Made by a program: the position numbers and the translations under genes. From Bacteroides uniformis (GTDB lineage: Bacteria; Bacteroidota; Bacteroidia; Bacteroidales; Bacteroidaceae), in the NCBI RefSeq assembly GCF_025147485.1, contig NZ_CP102263.1:310001-374000 (forward strand): a stretch of 64,000 nucleotides of DNA, written 5' to 3'. The notes beneath the pieces are model-generated. The model ran no database searches and had not been told where the DNA came from. It worked only from the letters and a program-made list of their open reading frames with translations. Positions within the stretch are counted from its first letter, which is position 1; each line of letters begins with the position of its first letter. This document shows positions 25,123-35,900 of this stretch, one piece after another.

Positions 25123-27614
25123 TGTTTATTTTGCATCAACTTGCCTTCAAGCATCTTCATGTAATATCCGCCTATTACCGAGCGGGCCTTGAAGCCACGC
25201 CAGTTGGGTTTGTCGGTAAACACCCAGTCGGACATCGGCACGCGGTCTATCGTTTCGTTCATGAACTTATGCACCGGGACGATGAATTCACGGAAAGTAG
25301 CCTGGTCGGGAGCCATAGTGGCAGTCCACATAATCCAGTCGGTCTTGGTGTAAGTCTCACGATTGTCGAGGGGCAGACCATAGATATTCTGCTTGGCCAG
25401 ATAATAAGGTATCTCCATTTCTGCAATTTTGCTGTCGAAGATGTCCAGTCCGAGCAGTCTGTCCCAAACCAGGTTGTACTTCTGGCTCCATGTACCCGGC
25501 TTGTCGAAAGTCAGGCGATAATGGTCGCCGTCGTTGGCCATGCGCTCCCATTCGGTAGCCATCTGGCGTGCCTTCGTTGTATAGGCTTCGGCCACATCCT
25601 TCTTGCCGAGCATTTCAGCCAACCGGCCATAAGAGGCCACTCCTAAAATTGCCTTGATGGAAAGATTGGTGTTATGCGCAAAGTGTCCGGCGAAGTCATC
25701 GGTACAGAGTTGGTTTTCAGGGTCAAGTCCCTTTTCCACCAGATAGTCTGTCCAAGTGGTGAGCACTTCCCAATGTTTGGCAGCATAGTCGGCATTGCCT
25801 TCTACGGCAGCAATGGCAGCTGTAAGAATCAGCATGTTTCCACTCTCTTCCACCGGCATATCGCCTCCGTAGACCTGGCCGTTGGCAAGAGGATAGGTAC
25901 CCAAATCATGGGCGGCGAAGGGCTTGGTCCATTTGCCGCTTTCACTATAATGGAAGATACCGTTCATCATGCCCTTCTCCAGTTCCGGATTATAAATCAG
26001 ATAGAGGGGAGCTGAGGGATAAGTCAGGTCCACCGTATTGATACAGCCGTTACTGTTGTTTTCCTTCGACAGCCACAACAGGTCACCGTTGGGGGCTTCC
26101 ACCAGTTTGTGGGCGGCAATGGACTGACGGTAGGCCAACGCGCAGAGTTCGGCATATTCCTTGCCGCCTGCTGCTGAAGCGTCTTCCATCAACTTCTTAT
26201 CGAAAGCATAGCAACGTGCCAGCAATTTGTCATACTCATTGTAGGCAGCCAGCATTTCAGCCTCGATGGTACGGTCGCCTTTTGAGTTCCAGTAAGGACG
26301 CAGGTTTGTACCGAAGTACTGGATGGAATAGATGTCGTCATAGCCCAGCATTATCTTGTCGGTAACATTCTTCACTTTGCCATGGCTACGCACCAAAGCC
26401 ATGTTTCCATTGCTGTCCTCTCCCTCGAGCGAAGCTGAGTTCAAAGTTCCGTTCACGAAGTTCTTGCGCAGTTCGGTACTGTTGCCGACACTGTATGCAG
26501 TGTTTTCCTTGCCGGCAACCATGTAGAAATATCCCCAGTCAATGCGGAGGTCATCGCCCTGCTTTGCCAGGATGTTCTGTTCCTTGCTTCCACTCTTCAG
26601 GTAGAGCAGCCCGTCAGCTTCATATCCCTTGCTTGCAGATTGCTGGTAAGGCTGGTCGAGCGCCCAGCGCGGAGAAGCCTCAAAATACACCTCCACTTCG
26701 TGTTCCCTGCCGTCACGGGCAGCAACACTATAAGTAAGGTAATTCACGGGACGGCTCAGCAGCTTCAGGTCTTCCATAAAGAGAGGTGCCGTGAAGGTGA
26801 CTTTCAGGTCGACACCACCACAGGTAAAAGCGTAGTGTGTCTGCATGGGCTGCACGTCGGCAGAGGTCTGCACGGCTGTATTGCCAAACACAGTTTCCAG
26901 ATGTTTCGGAATCTGCAGGCCGAAGTCGAGCAAGCCGTTACCAACCGGATTGATACATTCGGCGGCAATGATGTTGTCGCCCTGCTTCAAAACCGCCAAA
27001 GCCTCATCGGGAAGTTTCACGACTTTGTTCTTGTTGCACGTGGTTCCTGTGCCGTGTATTTTCACTCCGTTGATGTAGAATACGGCATCGTCATCGTTGG
27101 AGAATTCCAGATAGACAGGTATACCGGTCAAATCACGGTCAATATTTACCATACGGCGCACCCAGATATTACGGGTTCCCCACTGGGTTTTTGCCGTAGG
27201 CTCATTTTCCTTGGTACCAAAGGCACCACGGTCTGACTTCCATTTGGAATCGTCGTAACCCGCAGAGGTCCAATCGCCCGCAGGCTTCTCCGTGGTATAC
27301 CGGCCCGTCCAATCGCCTTGCTGCGAGGTGGGCACGATGGCATTCATCTCCAATTCCTCGGTTCCCATAAAACGGTAGGAAACACCGTCTACCTTCACCA
27401 CGCCAATCAGTGGGAAATCCTTACCCGTCCAATGGCGAACGGGGCTGTCATAAAGGTTATCGCTCATGGACCATGCACTGGCATAAGGGTCGATGGTAAC
27501 AAGCGGGTAGGCTGGAGCTCTCAAGTCATTCTTGACGACTTCATAAGACGTATCCTTGTCACTGCACGCAAAAAGGCATGATACCAACAAGGTGTATAAA
27601 AGCTTTTTTCTCAT
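25119..27614 (-). CDS. Glutaminase-like DUF4965/DUF1793 lipoprotein
   Basis: The 831-residue lipoprotein (lipobox LFAC, Cys17) belongs to the group labelled glutaminase A-like. It combines an N-terminal DUF5127-like domain, a DUF4965 domain and an (alpha/alpha)6 DUF1793 domain with MPVEESGNMLILTAA and CTDDFAGHFAHNTNLSIKAI. A galactose-binding-like beta-sandwich is inserted at about 110-240 (WTSAGYDDSKWKSDRGAFG ... NDDDAVFYING). In Bacteroides such proteins sit in glycan loci, and their real activity is probably on carbohydrates, though unproven. It is 59 bp from the TIM-barrel gene and overlaps GH92 by 4 nt, so all are cotranscribed. Confidence 0.82.
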   Translation of the reverse strand: MRKKLLYTLLVSCLFACSDKDTSYEVVKNDLRAPAYPLVTIDPYASAWSMSDNLYDSPVRHWTGKDFPLIGVVKVDGVSYRFMGTEELEMNAIVPTSQQGDWTGRYTTEKPAGDWTSAGYDDSKWKSDRGAFGTKENEPTAKTQWGTRNIWVRRMVNIDRDLTGIPVYLEFSNDDDAVFYINGVKIHGTGTTCNKNKVVKLPDEALAVLKQGDNIIAAECINPVGNGLLDFGLQIPKHLETVFGNTAVQTSADVQPMQTHYAFTCGGVDLKVTFTAPLFMEDLKLLSRPVNYLTYSVAARDGREHEVEVYFEASPRWALDQPYQQSASKGYEADGLLYLKSGSKEQNILAKQGDDLRIDWGYFYMVAGKENTAYSVGNSTELRKNFVNGTLNSASLEGEDSNGNMALVRSHGKVKNVTDKIMLGYDDIYSIQYFGTNLRPYWNSKGDRTIEAEMLAAYNEYDKLLARCYAFDKKLMEDASAAGGKEYAELCALAYRQSIAAHKLVEAPNGDLLWLSKENNSNGCINTVDLTYPSAPLYLIYNPELEKGMMNGIFHYSESGKWTKPFAAHDLGTYPLANGQVYGGDMPVEESGNMLILTAAIAAVEGNADYAAKHWEVLTTWTDYLVEKGLDPENQLCTDDFAGHFAHNTNLSIKAILGVASYGRLAEMLGKKDVAEAYTTKARQMATEWERMANDGDHYRLTFDKPGTWSQKYNLVWDRLLGLDIFDSKIAEMEIPYYLAKQNIYGLPLDNRETYTKTDWIMWTATMAPDQATFREFIVPVHKFMNETIDRVPMSDWVFTDKPNWRGFKARSVIGGYYMKMLEGKLMQNKQ

Positions 27615-27673
27615 ATTGTTTATATAAAATAATTGTTTATGTTGTTACACTTAAAAAAATAAAAGGCCTGAGA

Positions 27674-29854
27674 TTACCAGCAAAACTTCACCGACACTCC
27701 GTCAGGATTATTCTCAAACTCTATCAAATATGTATGGCTTGCTGCATGCCAACGCTTGGCATCGAATACTTCTCTGCCGTCGACTGTCACACTCTTAGGA
27801 CAACGGGGCAGCAGCACCCGCGATACGTTTGAAGTCTCGGCAGGACTTTTCGCCACATAGGAGTACCGGCCTTTTCCGCGTTCTTCCTGTTCTTCGCGAC
27901 TTGCTGAAGCCAGAACCTGCGGCTTCTTCTTACCGGCTACACGTTCTACATTCAGCAACAAGGCTTGCTCACCCGGATTTATCCGCTTGGAAGTGTAGAT
28001 CGGTAATTTGGGGTCGAAAAGGTCAATCAAACATCCTTCCACAGTAAACGGCTCGTCGCTCACGCTTTCTTCAAGCACAGCAGCCAAGTCGTAATCTCCC
28101 CTTTGCAGATAGAAGTTATTTTTGAACTCCAGCTTCCCCGCTTTCGCATTCTGCTCGTACATTCGGGCCGCAAGATACAAAAAATCTTTGTCACCGCCTT
28201 CATGCAGGACATAATCTTTAGGGTCGGTACGGACAATACATACGGTTCCCTTACCGTAACTGTATTCTCCCTGTTCCGGTCTGGCAGGAAGTCCCATCTG
28301 CTCAAAAAGATGTGCGGAAGGAGTAGTATAGTTATGCCCGTTGGTATTCCACCATTCTCTTACATTCTGAAAAGGGTCGTTGTCCGTCCCGCTGTAAATC
28401 AGCACTCCGCCCTTCTTCACCCAATCGGCAATGTGGCTGTGCGCTTCGGACTCAAGCGGTTTCATGTTTGCATAAGTCATCAGCAACACTTTTGTGTCAG
28501 CCAGCGCTTCTTTATAGCCGAGGTTCTCAATGTGGACGGTCTTGACGGGCACACCTCGTTTGAGCAAAGGCAACGCCTGACCGTAGAAGTTGGCAAGTTG
28601 TGGGTCTTCATATCCGTTGTGCGTAGGGAAACGCTGGAACATCAAAGAATTTGCCATCAGTACGCTGAATCCTTCGCTTCCGGTCAGTTTATTATCGGTC
28701 AGAGGCATACGGTTCAGGGCGTTAATCATCACTTGCATCTGTGTGGAATAGAAACGGGGAATGCGTTCTTTCTTGTCGCTATTGGCACTTGTACGGTATA
28801 GCCCTTCGTAGATACGTTCCGGCCAAGGCATCACTTCGTAATCGGCTATGTTGGGATAGAGCAATTGCGCCGTAAAGGTGGCCTGATAATTCTTCTTATA
28901 GTCTGCCCAGTCACGCGGCCAGTCTTCAATAGGATCTGTCAGAAAGAACATCTTACGACCGGTGGGAGCAGTCATCGACTCCATGGAACCATACTCCAGA
29001 TAGGCAGTCTCGAACACACGCTCACGTTTGCGACCGTCAAAGAAATTCGGCTCGCGCGAAGTTCCGGTCCATACCTGAGCGATGTAACCGTCTACACAAG
29101 GAAGTGAAGCAAGACTTGCTTCCGGACTGACAATCTGCCATTGCGAATAGTTCACCAACGAGTGGGTGGGAACGTAGCACTTCACGTCCATCCCTTTGCT
29201 TTTACCATATTCCTTGGCAAAGGTGAAGACTTCATTCAGTGCACGATAGTACAAGTAATACTTGAGTTTGCTCGACAAGTAAGTGTTTTCCGGAGATTCA
29301 TGTTGCGGTCTCCAGTCGAAGCCATAGTATTTTTTCCATTCTTTCTTAAAGGACTCACTGTAACCGGCTCTTGCCCAGAATTCCGGTTCCTCCATGAAGA
29401 TGGCATCCACGCCGGCGTCGATTACTCTCTTCACATGTCTCTCTTTCAGATAACTTAAAAAATTCTCCGATGGTACGATATAGGGCACCATGTGACCGTG
29501 CCATATCGTGTCTCCGGCCTGCGTGACCTGCCCTTCGTCCAAATGCCATTTCCCGTCCCATTGTCCGGTGAAATAGTCCTGATATTCACCCCAGGCAATA
29601 CCGGTCATAAAGTGTATGATATATCCACGCTCTTTCCAGGACTTTACCCGGTCCTCGAAAGACAGCTTGCGTGACTTGTCCGAGGGATTTCCCCCTACTC
29701 CATACACCATCACCGCATCGGCCCTGTTGTCGATGGAAGGCTTCCACTCGCGTGAGGTTTGAAAAGTGGTCTTGACATTATCCTTGGTTTGGGCACTTAC
29801 GGAGATGCCTGTTGCCAAGACAGCCAAACTTATCAAAAAATGTTTTTGCTTCAT
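27674..29854 (-). CDS. Exported TIM-barrel protein, unclassified candidate glycosidase
   Basis: The 726-residue protein has a cleavable signal peptide (about 1-21, ending VSAQ). I do not recognise a named family. The first half reads as a TIM barrel: DAVMVYGVGGN, YIIHFMTGIAWGEY, VIDAGVDAIFMEEPEFW (Glu155/156/158) and VFETAYLEYGSMES (Glu287), which are plausible acid pairs. A Rossmann-like domain follows at about 440-530, with VLLMTYANMKPLESEAHSHIADWVKKGGVLIYSGTDNDPF. TIM barrel plus Rossmann domain is the plan of GH42 and GH164 (a beta-mannosidase family). Membership is my inference. It lies in a mannan PUL between a DUF3823 gene and the glutaminase-like gene. Confidence 0.7.
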   Translation of the reverse strand: MKQKHFLISLAVLATGISVSAQTKDNVKTTFQTSREWKPSIDNRADAVMVYGVGGNPSDKSRKLSFEDRVKSWKERGYIIHFMTGIAWGEYQDYFTGQWDGKWHLDEGQVTQAGDTIWHGHMVPYIVPSENFLSYLKERHVKRVIDAGVDAIFMEEPEFWARAGYSESFKKEWKKYYGFDWRPQHESPENTYLSSKLKYYLYYRALNEVFTFAKEYGKSKGMDVKCYVPTHSLVNYSQWQIVSPEASLASLPCVDGYIAQVWTGTSREPNFFDGRKRERVFETAYLEYGSMESMTAPTGRKMFFLTDPIEDWPRDWADYKKNYQATFTAQLLYPNIADYEVMPWPERIYEGLYRTSANSDKKERIPRFYSTQMQVMINALNRMPLTDNKLTGSEGFSVLMANSLMFQRFPTHNGYEDPQLANFYGQALPLLKRGVPVKTVHIENLGYKEALADTKVLLMTYANMKPLESEAHSHIADWVKKGGVLIYSGTDNDPFQNVREWWNTNGHNYTTPSAHLFEQMGLPARPEQGEYSYGKGTVCIVRTDPKDYVLHEGGDKDFLYLAARMYEQNAKAGKLEFKNNFYLQRGDYDLAAVLEESVSDEPFTVEGCLIDLFDPKLPIYTSKRINPGEQALLLNVERVAGKKKPQVLASASREEQEERGKGRYSYVAKSPAETSNVSRVLLPRCPKSVTVDGREVFDAKRWHAASHTYLIEFENNPDGVSVKFCW

Positions 29855-29890
29855 ATTGGTTTCTCGTTTTTATGGTATTAATCATTACTC

Positions 29891-29956
29891 TTGCCATTAT
29901 AGTGGCAAAAGATTGCCTATATACAGGCAAGACCGTGCCACTATAGTGGCACAGTC
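29891..29956. repeat. Palindromic tandem array, exact 22-bp period
   Basis: Three units start at 29891, 29913 and 29935. Each centres on a palindrome: TTGCCATTATAGTGGCAA, TTGCCTATATACAGGCAA and GTGCCACTATAGTGGCAC. The array lies 20 bp past the DUF3823 stop and about 36 bp before the next gene of the operon. Confidence 0.85.
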
Positions 29957-29975
29957 CCGGCTGTATGTCATCAGG

Positions 29976-30791
29976 CTACGGAATAAGCACTTCCATCGGC
30001 TCGCTGTAGTTCCAACGGCGTGTACCGCTACCTACGGGTGTGTCGTAGTTAATACGTGCGGCAGCGCGTACAAACACTTTGCGGCCCGAAGGTACGTTAC
30101 CGTTCGACTGGATGGTAACTTCCTTCCCCAATAAGCCCTCGAAACTCTTGCCTTCATAGTTGATGCTGCTCGACCAACGCTCGTCGCGTGCCCGGTAGCC
30201 TACTGTGTTTGAGTAGCTGACGAAGAATTGGATGTCGGTCACGTTCAAGTATTCGTCCTTCCAATTGCCCATCGGCTGGATTTTCTCACGGAAGACCTCA
30301 TCCGACACGCCGCGTGTTACGCGTACTTGTGCCTTGATGACACCGTTGCTCACCTGCGGATTGCCCACAAACTCGACGTTCAGGAAGGGCTGCACCTCGA
30401 ACTTCACTTTCGTCGTGCCACTGATTTCAGTATTGACAGAGCCGTCGTGAAGCAAGGTACCGTCTGTATTCTCACGTACTAACGGAATGAACGGACCGTC
30501 GATACGGACATTATACTCACCCTTGAAGATTTTCGTGTTCTGGAATGTACCGTCCATCATGCAGTAAAAATCCGGGTTGTGTTGCACATTGTCACCCCAA
30601 CTCAATTCGGTCAGGCGGACACGGATGCCCTCACTGCCCTGGTCGGTCAATACACGCTTACCGGTCGCTTCATCTACCACCTCACCCCAGATAGTCTCGG
30701 AAGGTTCCTCATAGTTGTCTATTTCGAACATACTACACGAGGTTAACATGAACAGGGCGCTGAATAAGCTATAGAATATTGTCTTTTTCAT
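29976..30791 (-). CDS. DUF3823 lipoprotein, SusD-associated
   Basis: The 271-residue lipoprotein (lipobox MLTSC, Cys19) has the DUF3823 pattern. An N-terminal beta-sandwich has SETIWGEVVDEATGKRV and the FKGEYNVRIDGPF core. A second sandwich ends with FVRAAARINYDTPVGSGTRRWNYSEPMEVLIP. Such proteins are usually third in susC-susD operons and are thought to be surface-exposed glycan-binding partners of the SusCD transporter. It starts 28 bp after susD. A palindromic array follows its stop. Confidence 0.85.
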   Translation of the reverse strand: MKKTIFYSLFSALFMLTSCSMFEIDNYEEPSETIWGEVVDEATGKRVLTDQGSEGIRVRLTELSWGDNVQHNPDFYCMMDGTFQNTKIFKGEYNVRIDGPFIPLVRENTDGTLLHDGSVNTEISGTTKVKFEVQPFLNVEFVGNPQVSNGVIKAQVRVTRGVSDEVFREKIQPMGNWKDEYLNVTDIQFFVSYSNTVGYRARDERWSSSINYEGKSFEGLLGKEVTIQSNGNVPSGRKVFVRAAARINYDTPVGSGTRRWNYSEPMEVLIP

Positions 30792-30819
30792 ACGTTTTAA
30801 GTTTTTAAATTATTGAGTT

Positions 30820-32886
30820 TTATCGATTAGGCTGCTGGTCAATCACAGGACTCTTAGAAACCTCACCACCCGGAATCGAGAAGTAATAGTCCAAAGGAGT
30901 GTAGCCAAAGTCTTTGTCACCGGCAGTCGTATAGTTGAAACAAACGTCGAAGAACCACTTGCCTGTCTCCGTCGAATAGAACGGATAGATACCACGGAAA
31001 CGATAACGGGTCGTGTTGCTGAAACGGTCCTTGTCACGTTGCTCACCCCAGAATCCGTCGCGACCTTCATAGTGGTTCACACGCCAGCGGCGCAAATCCC
31101 ACTTGGTCTTATGTTCGAAAGCCAACTCTTTGCGGCGTTCCTTGCGGACGATGTCGCGGCTGTCGATTGTACCAGCCAGTGAGGAAGTCAGTAACCGGGC
31201 ACCAGCACGTTCGCGGATGTCGTTGATAGCTTTCGTTGCAACACTTAGCATATCCGTGTCGTCCGGCGAAGATACACCAGCCAGTGAAAGTTCCACAGCA
31301 GCCTCGGCCGCATTCAGCAACACCTCGGCATAACGCATCAAGATGAAAGGTTGTGCACTGTTACCTTCCCGGGGAACAAATGCAGGGTCAGGATTCAACC
31401 ATTTACGTGCCAACAGACCGGTCATGGCACTTCCACCATCTTCATAGAAAGGACCGTTCTGACCGGCAGCCTTCATCGTAGAGCCGTCGGGCAGGGTTAC
31501 AATTTCCTGCTGGTCTTCCGATTTCGGACTGAGATAAAGCGTTTTGGGCTTCTCTTTATAAGCACTCAGATGGTTGTACTTAGTAGTGGCCGAACCATAC
31601 GAATAGTCGCTAAGAAGTGGCTTGATAGGCGTGGAACCCGTATAAACACCGGCATAAATCTCAATCTCCTTGCCTTTGAACATATCACCGGGGAAGATGA
31701 CATAAGCACGCAGACGAGGCTCAGCATTTTTGTAGTAATCCATCGGACTATCATACATAACGTAGTTGCCTTCGGTAGAAGAATTGCCCGTCGTCACCTT
31801 CAGGGTACCATCAGGATAACGGTCGAAACCGTCGAACAGCTCTACAAAGTCGGCTGTCGGGCAAACGCCACAATTCAACGGAGCCTTGAAGGTAAGCGGC
31901 AGATTGTAAGAATCGTAAGCGTGAGTGCTCGTGGGATAAGCGTACTCCTTCACATAGATGTTCTCAGGATTATTACTGAGATCGGAGAACATATCTACCA
32001 TATTCTGATATTGCGCTTCCGGATCGTTAGCAGCCCATTTCTTCTTGTAAAGTGAATATACACCGCTTTTAATCACCTCTGAAGCAGCTTTGTAGGCTTC
32101 GGTGAAGTACTTCTTGGATGCCTCTTGCCAACGGCTTTCATCGAATCCAATCACACGTACGCCCGTTTTGGCACCCAAGCCGGTCAGACGGCCGGTTACC
32201 GTTTCATTGTATTTAGCTACACTACCTGCATAGAGCATCGCTTCCGACTTGAAAGCCAGAGCCACGTACTTGTTGCTATAGCCGCTCTTGGGACTGCCGG
32301 GCATCATCAGTTCGATGGCCTTGTCATAGTCAGCCAAAACCTGATTCCAAGTTTCTTCCTCACTGGCACGGGGCACTTCCAAGTTGCCGTCTCCGGGATA
32401 CTGGATGACCTTTGTTACCAAAGGGATACCACCGAAACGACGGGCCATGGCGTAGAAGACCGTGGCACGCACGTAATAAGCTTCACCCAAATAGTGATTG
32501 TAGGTAATCTCGGCGTAAGAGCCTTGGTATTTCGGCAGGTTCTCAATCAGGTAGTTGGCATCGCGCAACAATTCAAAAGCTTTACCCCAGTAAGCATTGT
32601 CTTCACCGGTAAACGCACGGCAAATACCATCGCGGTTCATTGCTTCGCCGGTACCATCGATACCGATAGCATTCAGCCATCCGTTAAAATTCAAACCCCA
32701 TTGAGACAGATATTTGAAATCTTCCCACGGCATATTGCTATATAGACGCGCCATGTAGATGTCCATACCCGATTCGTTGGAAAGCAACGACTCGGAAGTC
32801 ACGATATTTTTGGGAGCAATATCCATATCGACACATGAAGTGGCGAGAGTCATGCACAACATCGCGGATATCAGTTTATGTTTCAT
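30820..32886 (-). CDS. SusD/RagB family outer-membrane glycan-binding lipoprotein
   Basis: The 688-residue lipoprotein has its lipobox at LATSC (Cys18). It shows the TPR-rich SusD fold with YLGEAYYVRATVFYAMARRFGGIPLVT, PFILMRYAEVLLNAAEAAVE and a C-terminal RKERRKELAFEHKTKWDLRRW. It lids the adjacent SusC barrel and captures oligosaccharide at the cell surface. At 688 residues it is longer than typical SusD (500-600), with extra loops around 380-470. It is 34 bp downstream of susC. Confidence 0.93.
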   Translation of the reverse strand: MKHKLISAMLCMTLATSCVDMDIAPKNIVTSESLLSNESGMDIYMARLYSNMPWEDFKYLSQWGLNFNGWLNAIGIDGTGEAMNRDGICRAFTGEDNAYWGKAFELLRDANYLIENLPKYQGSYAEITYNHYLGEAYYVRATVFYAMARRFGGIPLVTKVIQYPGDGNLEVPRASEEETWNQVLADYDKAIELMMPGSPKSGYSNKYVALAFKSEAMLYAGSVAKYNETVTGRLTGLGAKTGVRVIGFDESRWQEASKKYFTEAYKAASEVIKSGVYSLYKKKWAANDPEAQYQNMVDMFSDLSNNPENIYVKEYAYPTSTHAYDSYNLPLTFKAPLNCGVCPTADFVELFDGFDRYPDGTLKVTTGNSSTEGNYVMYDSPMDYYKNAEPRLRAYVIFPGDMFKGKEIEIYAGVYTGSTPIKPLLSDYSYGSATTKYNHLSAYKEKPKTLYLSPKSEDQQEIVTLPDGSTMKAAGQNGPFYEDGGSAMTGLLARKWLNPDPAFVPREGNSAQPFILMRYAEVLLNAAEAAVELSLAGVSSPDDTDMLSVATKAINDIRERAGARLLTSSLAGTIDSRDIVRKERRKELAFEHKTKWDLRRWRVNHYEGRDGFWGEQRDKDRFSNTTRYRFRGIYPFYSTETGKWFFDVCFNYTTAGDKDFGYTPLDYYFSIPGGEVSKSPVIDQQPNR

Positions 32887-32920
32887 ATTTACTATTTTTT
32901 AGGTTTATATCATTGATTAC

Positions 32921-35900
32921 TTAGAAAGAGAGGGAAACTCCCAGTGTATAGGTCTTGTTCAACGGATACATACGGCCCAGATCGTCATCGGGATGCTCAG
33001 GGTCAACGAACTTCACGCCAGTGAAAGTCAACAGGTTGTAAGCATTGGCATAAACACGCAGGCTGGCATTGGGAATCTGCTTCAGTTTTGGGAAGGTATA
33101 GCCCAACTCGATGCTCTTCAGACGGAGGTAAGCAGTGCTTACGCGGTTGAAAGCAGAATTATTTTTTGCCCAACGGCCTGTGTAAGCATAGTGACCGGAA
33201 GTCCAGACTGTAGAAGGATCATAGGGATCGGCTTTCGGGTCTACAGGATGCCAGCGGTCGAGGAACTGTGTCAATGCACCACCGCCATTCTTACCCCAAA
33301 TTTCGTGCAGAGGCTCTTTGTATTCCATAGAACCCAGTGCAGAACCTTGCAACAGCATATTGAAGTCGAAGTTCTTCCATTGCAGGCCGGCATTCAAGCT
33401 GAATTGCAACCACGGAGTCTGGTCAAAGGCAAACGGATGTTCGTCCTGACCGTTAATCTCGCCGTCACCATTCCAGTCTTCATACTTATAATCACCCGGC
33501 AGGACGTCGCGTTCCTTGAAGCCGTAGTAATTCCAAATATCGTTCCAACTGGTGTAACGACCGGCGGAAGTATAACCAAACTGTACCCCTTGATAACGGT
33601 TCGTCAGGTTGTCGTTGCGCCAGCGATCATACGAGTTGGCCCAAGGTCCTTTTTCCGAAGCAGTCAGGTATTTCTGACGGGTAACGGTAGCAATACCCTT
33701 CAGGTTATAGCCTACTTCACCAATCTTATTACGGTGGGTCAGCTCCAATTCCATACCGAATTGGCGGTCGCTGTCCAGGTTTTCACGCGGAGCAGTGGCA
33801 CCTACCACGGTAGGCAGGGCACCGGTACGGCGAGCGAAACGGCCGGTACGCAAACGGTTGAAGTAGTCGAACGAAACACCCAGCAGACCGTCCCATCCTT
33901 CAAAGTCGAAACCGATGTCGAATGTCTTCGATTTGAACCAAGTGATGTTCTCGTTAGGCAATGCCATAGGACTGGCTGCACTGATAAACTTGCCGCCGAA
34001 AATGTAGCCCGGCGAATAACCGTTGTAGTCGCCGTTGGCCATGTTGCCGCTAGTCGAAGGATAGGTGTACCCCATAGCCCAGTCATAATTCAGGTCGCCG
34101 TCATCACCAAGTACACCGTAGCTGGCACGCAACTTCAACTGATTGACAAACTTCAGAACATCGATACTCTTGAAGAAAGGTTCTTCGGAGATTCTCCATC
34201 CAGCCGATACGGAGGGGAAGAAGCCCCATTGGTGTCCCTTGGCAAACTTGCTGGAACCGTCGTAACGGAACTGTGCTTCCAGCAGGTAGCGGTCGGCAAA
34301 CGAGTAATTGATACGGCCTATCAAGGCTTCGTTGGCCTGTTCATAAAGGTCGTTATTACCGGTCTGCATGGCACCAATCTGGCCTTCGGTCACACCTGCC
34401 AGCAGGTAAGGCATGGAGAATGCTAGGTCGCGGACAGCGTAGAAGTTGTCGCCGTTGCGTTTCTGCACCTCCCAACCAATAACACCACCCACGTGGTGAA
34501 CATCGTTAAAGGTGCGGTCGTAGTTCACTGTGAATTGTCCCAACATCTGCGACTTGTCATAAAACTCGCGGCGCATGTTGCTGGGCGAACTTTCGTTATA
34601 GACTTTCTGCTTGTAGGTACCGGTCTGTTCGTCATAAGCATACTGGTAGTACTCTTTACGGAAAGCCTCGTTGTTGTCGGCACGGTAGTCGTAACTGAAC
34701 ATGGCTTTGGCAGTCAACCCCTTCAATACCGGAGTGTATTCGCCGAAGTCTGCCGTCAGAGTAGCCGAGGACTGGAAATATTTCTGTTTGTACTTCTTGT
34801 AACCGGAAATGTCGGCCGTCATCATGGCCACAGTGTTCTGTTCCATATCCAAACCGTTGTAGTTCAGCATTGTTCCCTCGGGATCGGCGTATGCCGGATA
34901 GAGAACACCTTGACGCCAGTAGTTACGGATGATGTCTTGTGAGCTGGTGTAAGGCGTGTTGCGTTCGTCGGAGATACCGCTCACGCCGAGTTCGAACTTT
35001 ATACCTTTAGCAATTTCAGTCGAAATGTTAGAGCGCAGGTTGAACTTGTTGTAGTTCAAGTCTCCTGAGCGGAAGATACCTTCCTGATAGAAGTAGCCCA
35101 TGCTGATGTAGAACTTCGTCTTCTCGGTACCACCGGAAATACTGATGTCGTGTTGCGTTTGCGGAGCCACGTTAGAGATAATCAGGTCGTTCCAATCCGT
35201 TGTACGGCGCGTGCCGTTGCGGAATGCTTCGAAACTCTCTTCGCTGAAAACCCATGAACCGCCGTTGATGTTATTCATCGACATTTCGTTGAACAGTGTC
35301 ATAGATTCATAAGGATCACACAGTTCAGGCATACGTGAAGGCTGTTGGAAAGTGTAGGAACCGTTGTAAGAGAATTCCGTTTTTCCTGCTCCTCCTTTTT
35401 TAGTAGTCACCAGCACTACACCGTTGGCGGCACGTACACCATAAATAGCGGCTGAAGCATCTTTCAACACAGAAATGTCATCAATATCCATTGCATTCAA
35501 ACGCTGGAATTCTTCCGTGCTCCGGGGAATTCCATCGATGATAATCAATGGAGCACCCATACCGCGAACATCGAAACTGTTGTTGAAAGTTCCGGGTTCA
35601 GAGCTCTTCTGCCATACACGCAAACCGGGAATACGTCCCGTCAGCATGTTCTGCGGATTTTCGTTCTTGGTCTTTATCATATCCTGACCTTTTACGGCAG
35701 AAACGGCACCCGTCACCGATCCGCGACGCTGTGTTCCGTAACCTATCACCACCACTTCGTCTATCATCTTGGAATCGGTTTCCATGATGATATTGATAGT
35801 GGTACGTCCGTTCACTTTCTCTTCCTTGTCTTTCAATCCCACATAAGAGAAGCTGAGGATACCGTTCGCGGGAGCACTGATGGTGTAGCGTCCGTCAATG

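Noticed and set aside
32993..34426. Long plus-strand frame (477 codons) opposite susC
   Set aside because: It is a shadow of the SusC barrel coding strand, with no recognisable motif.
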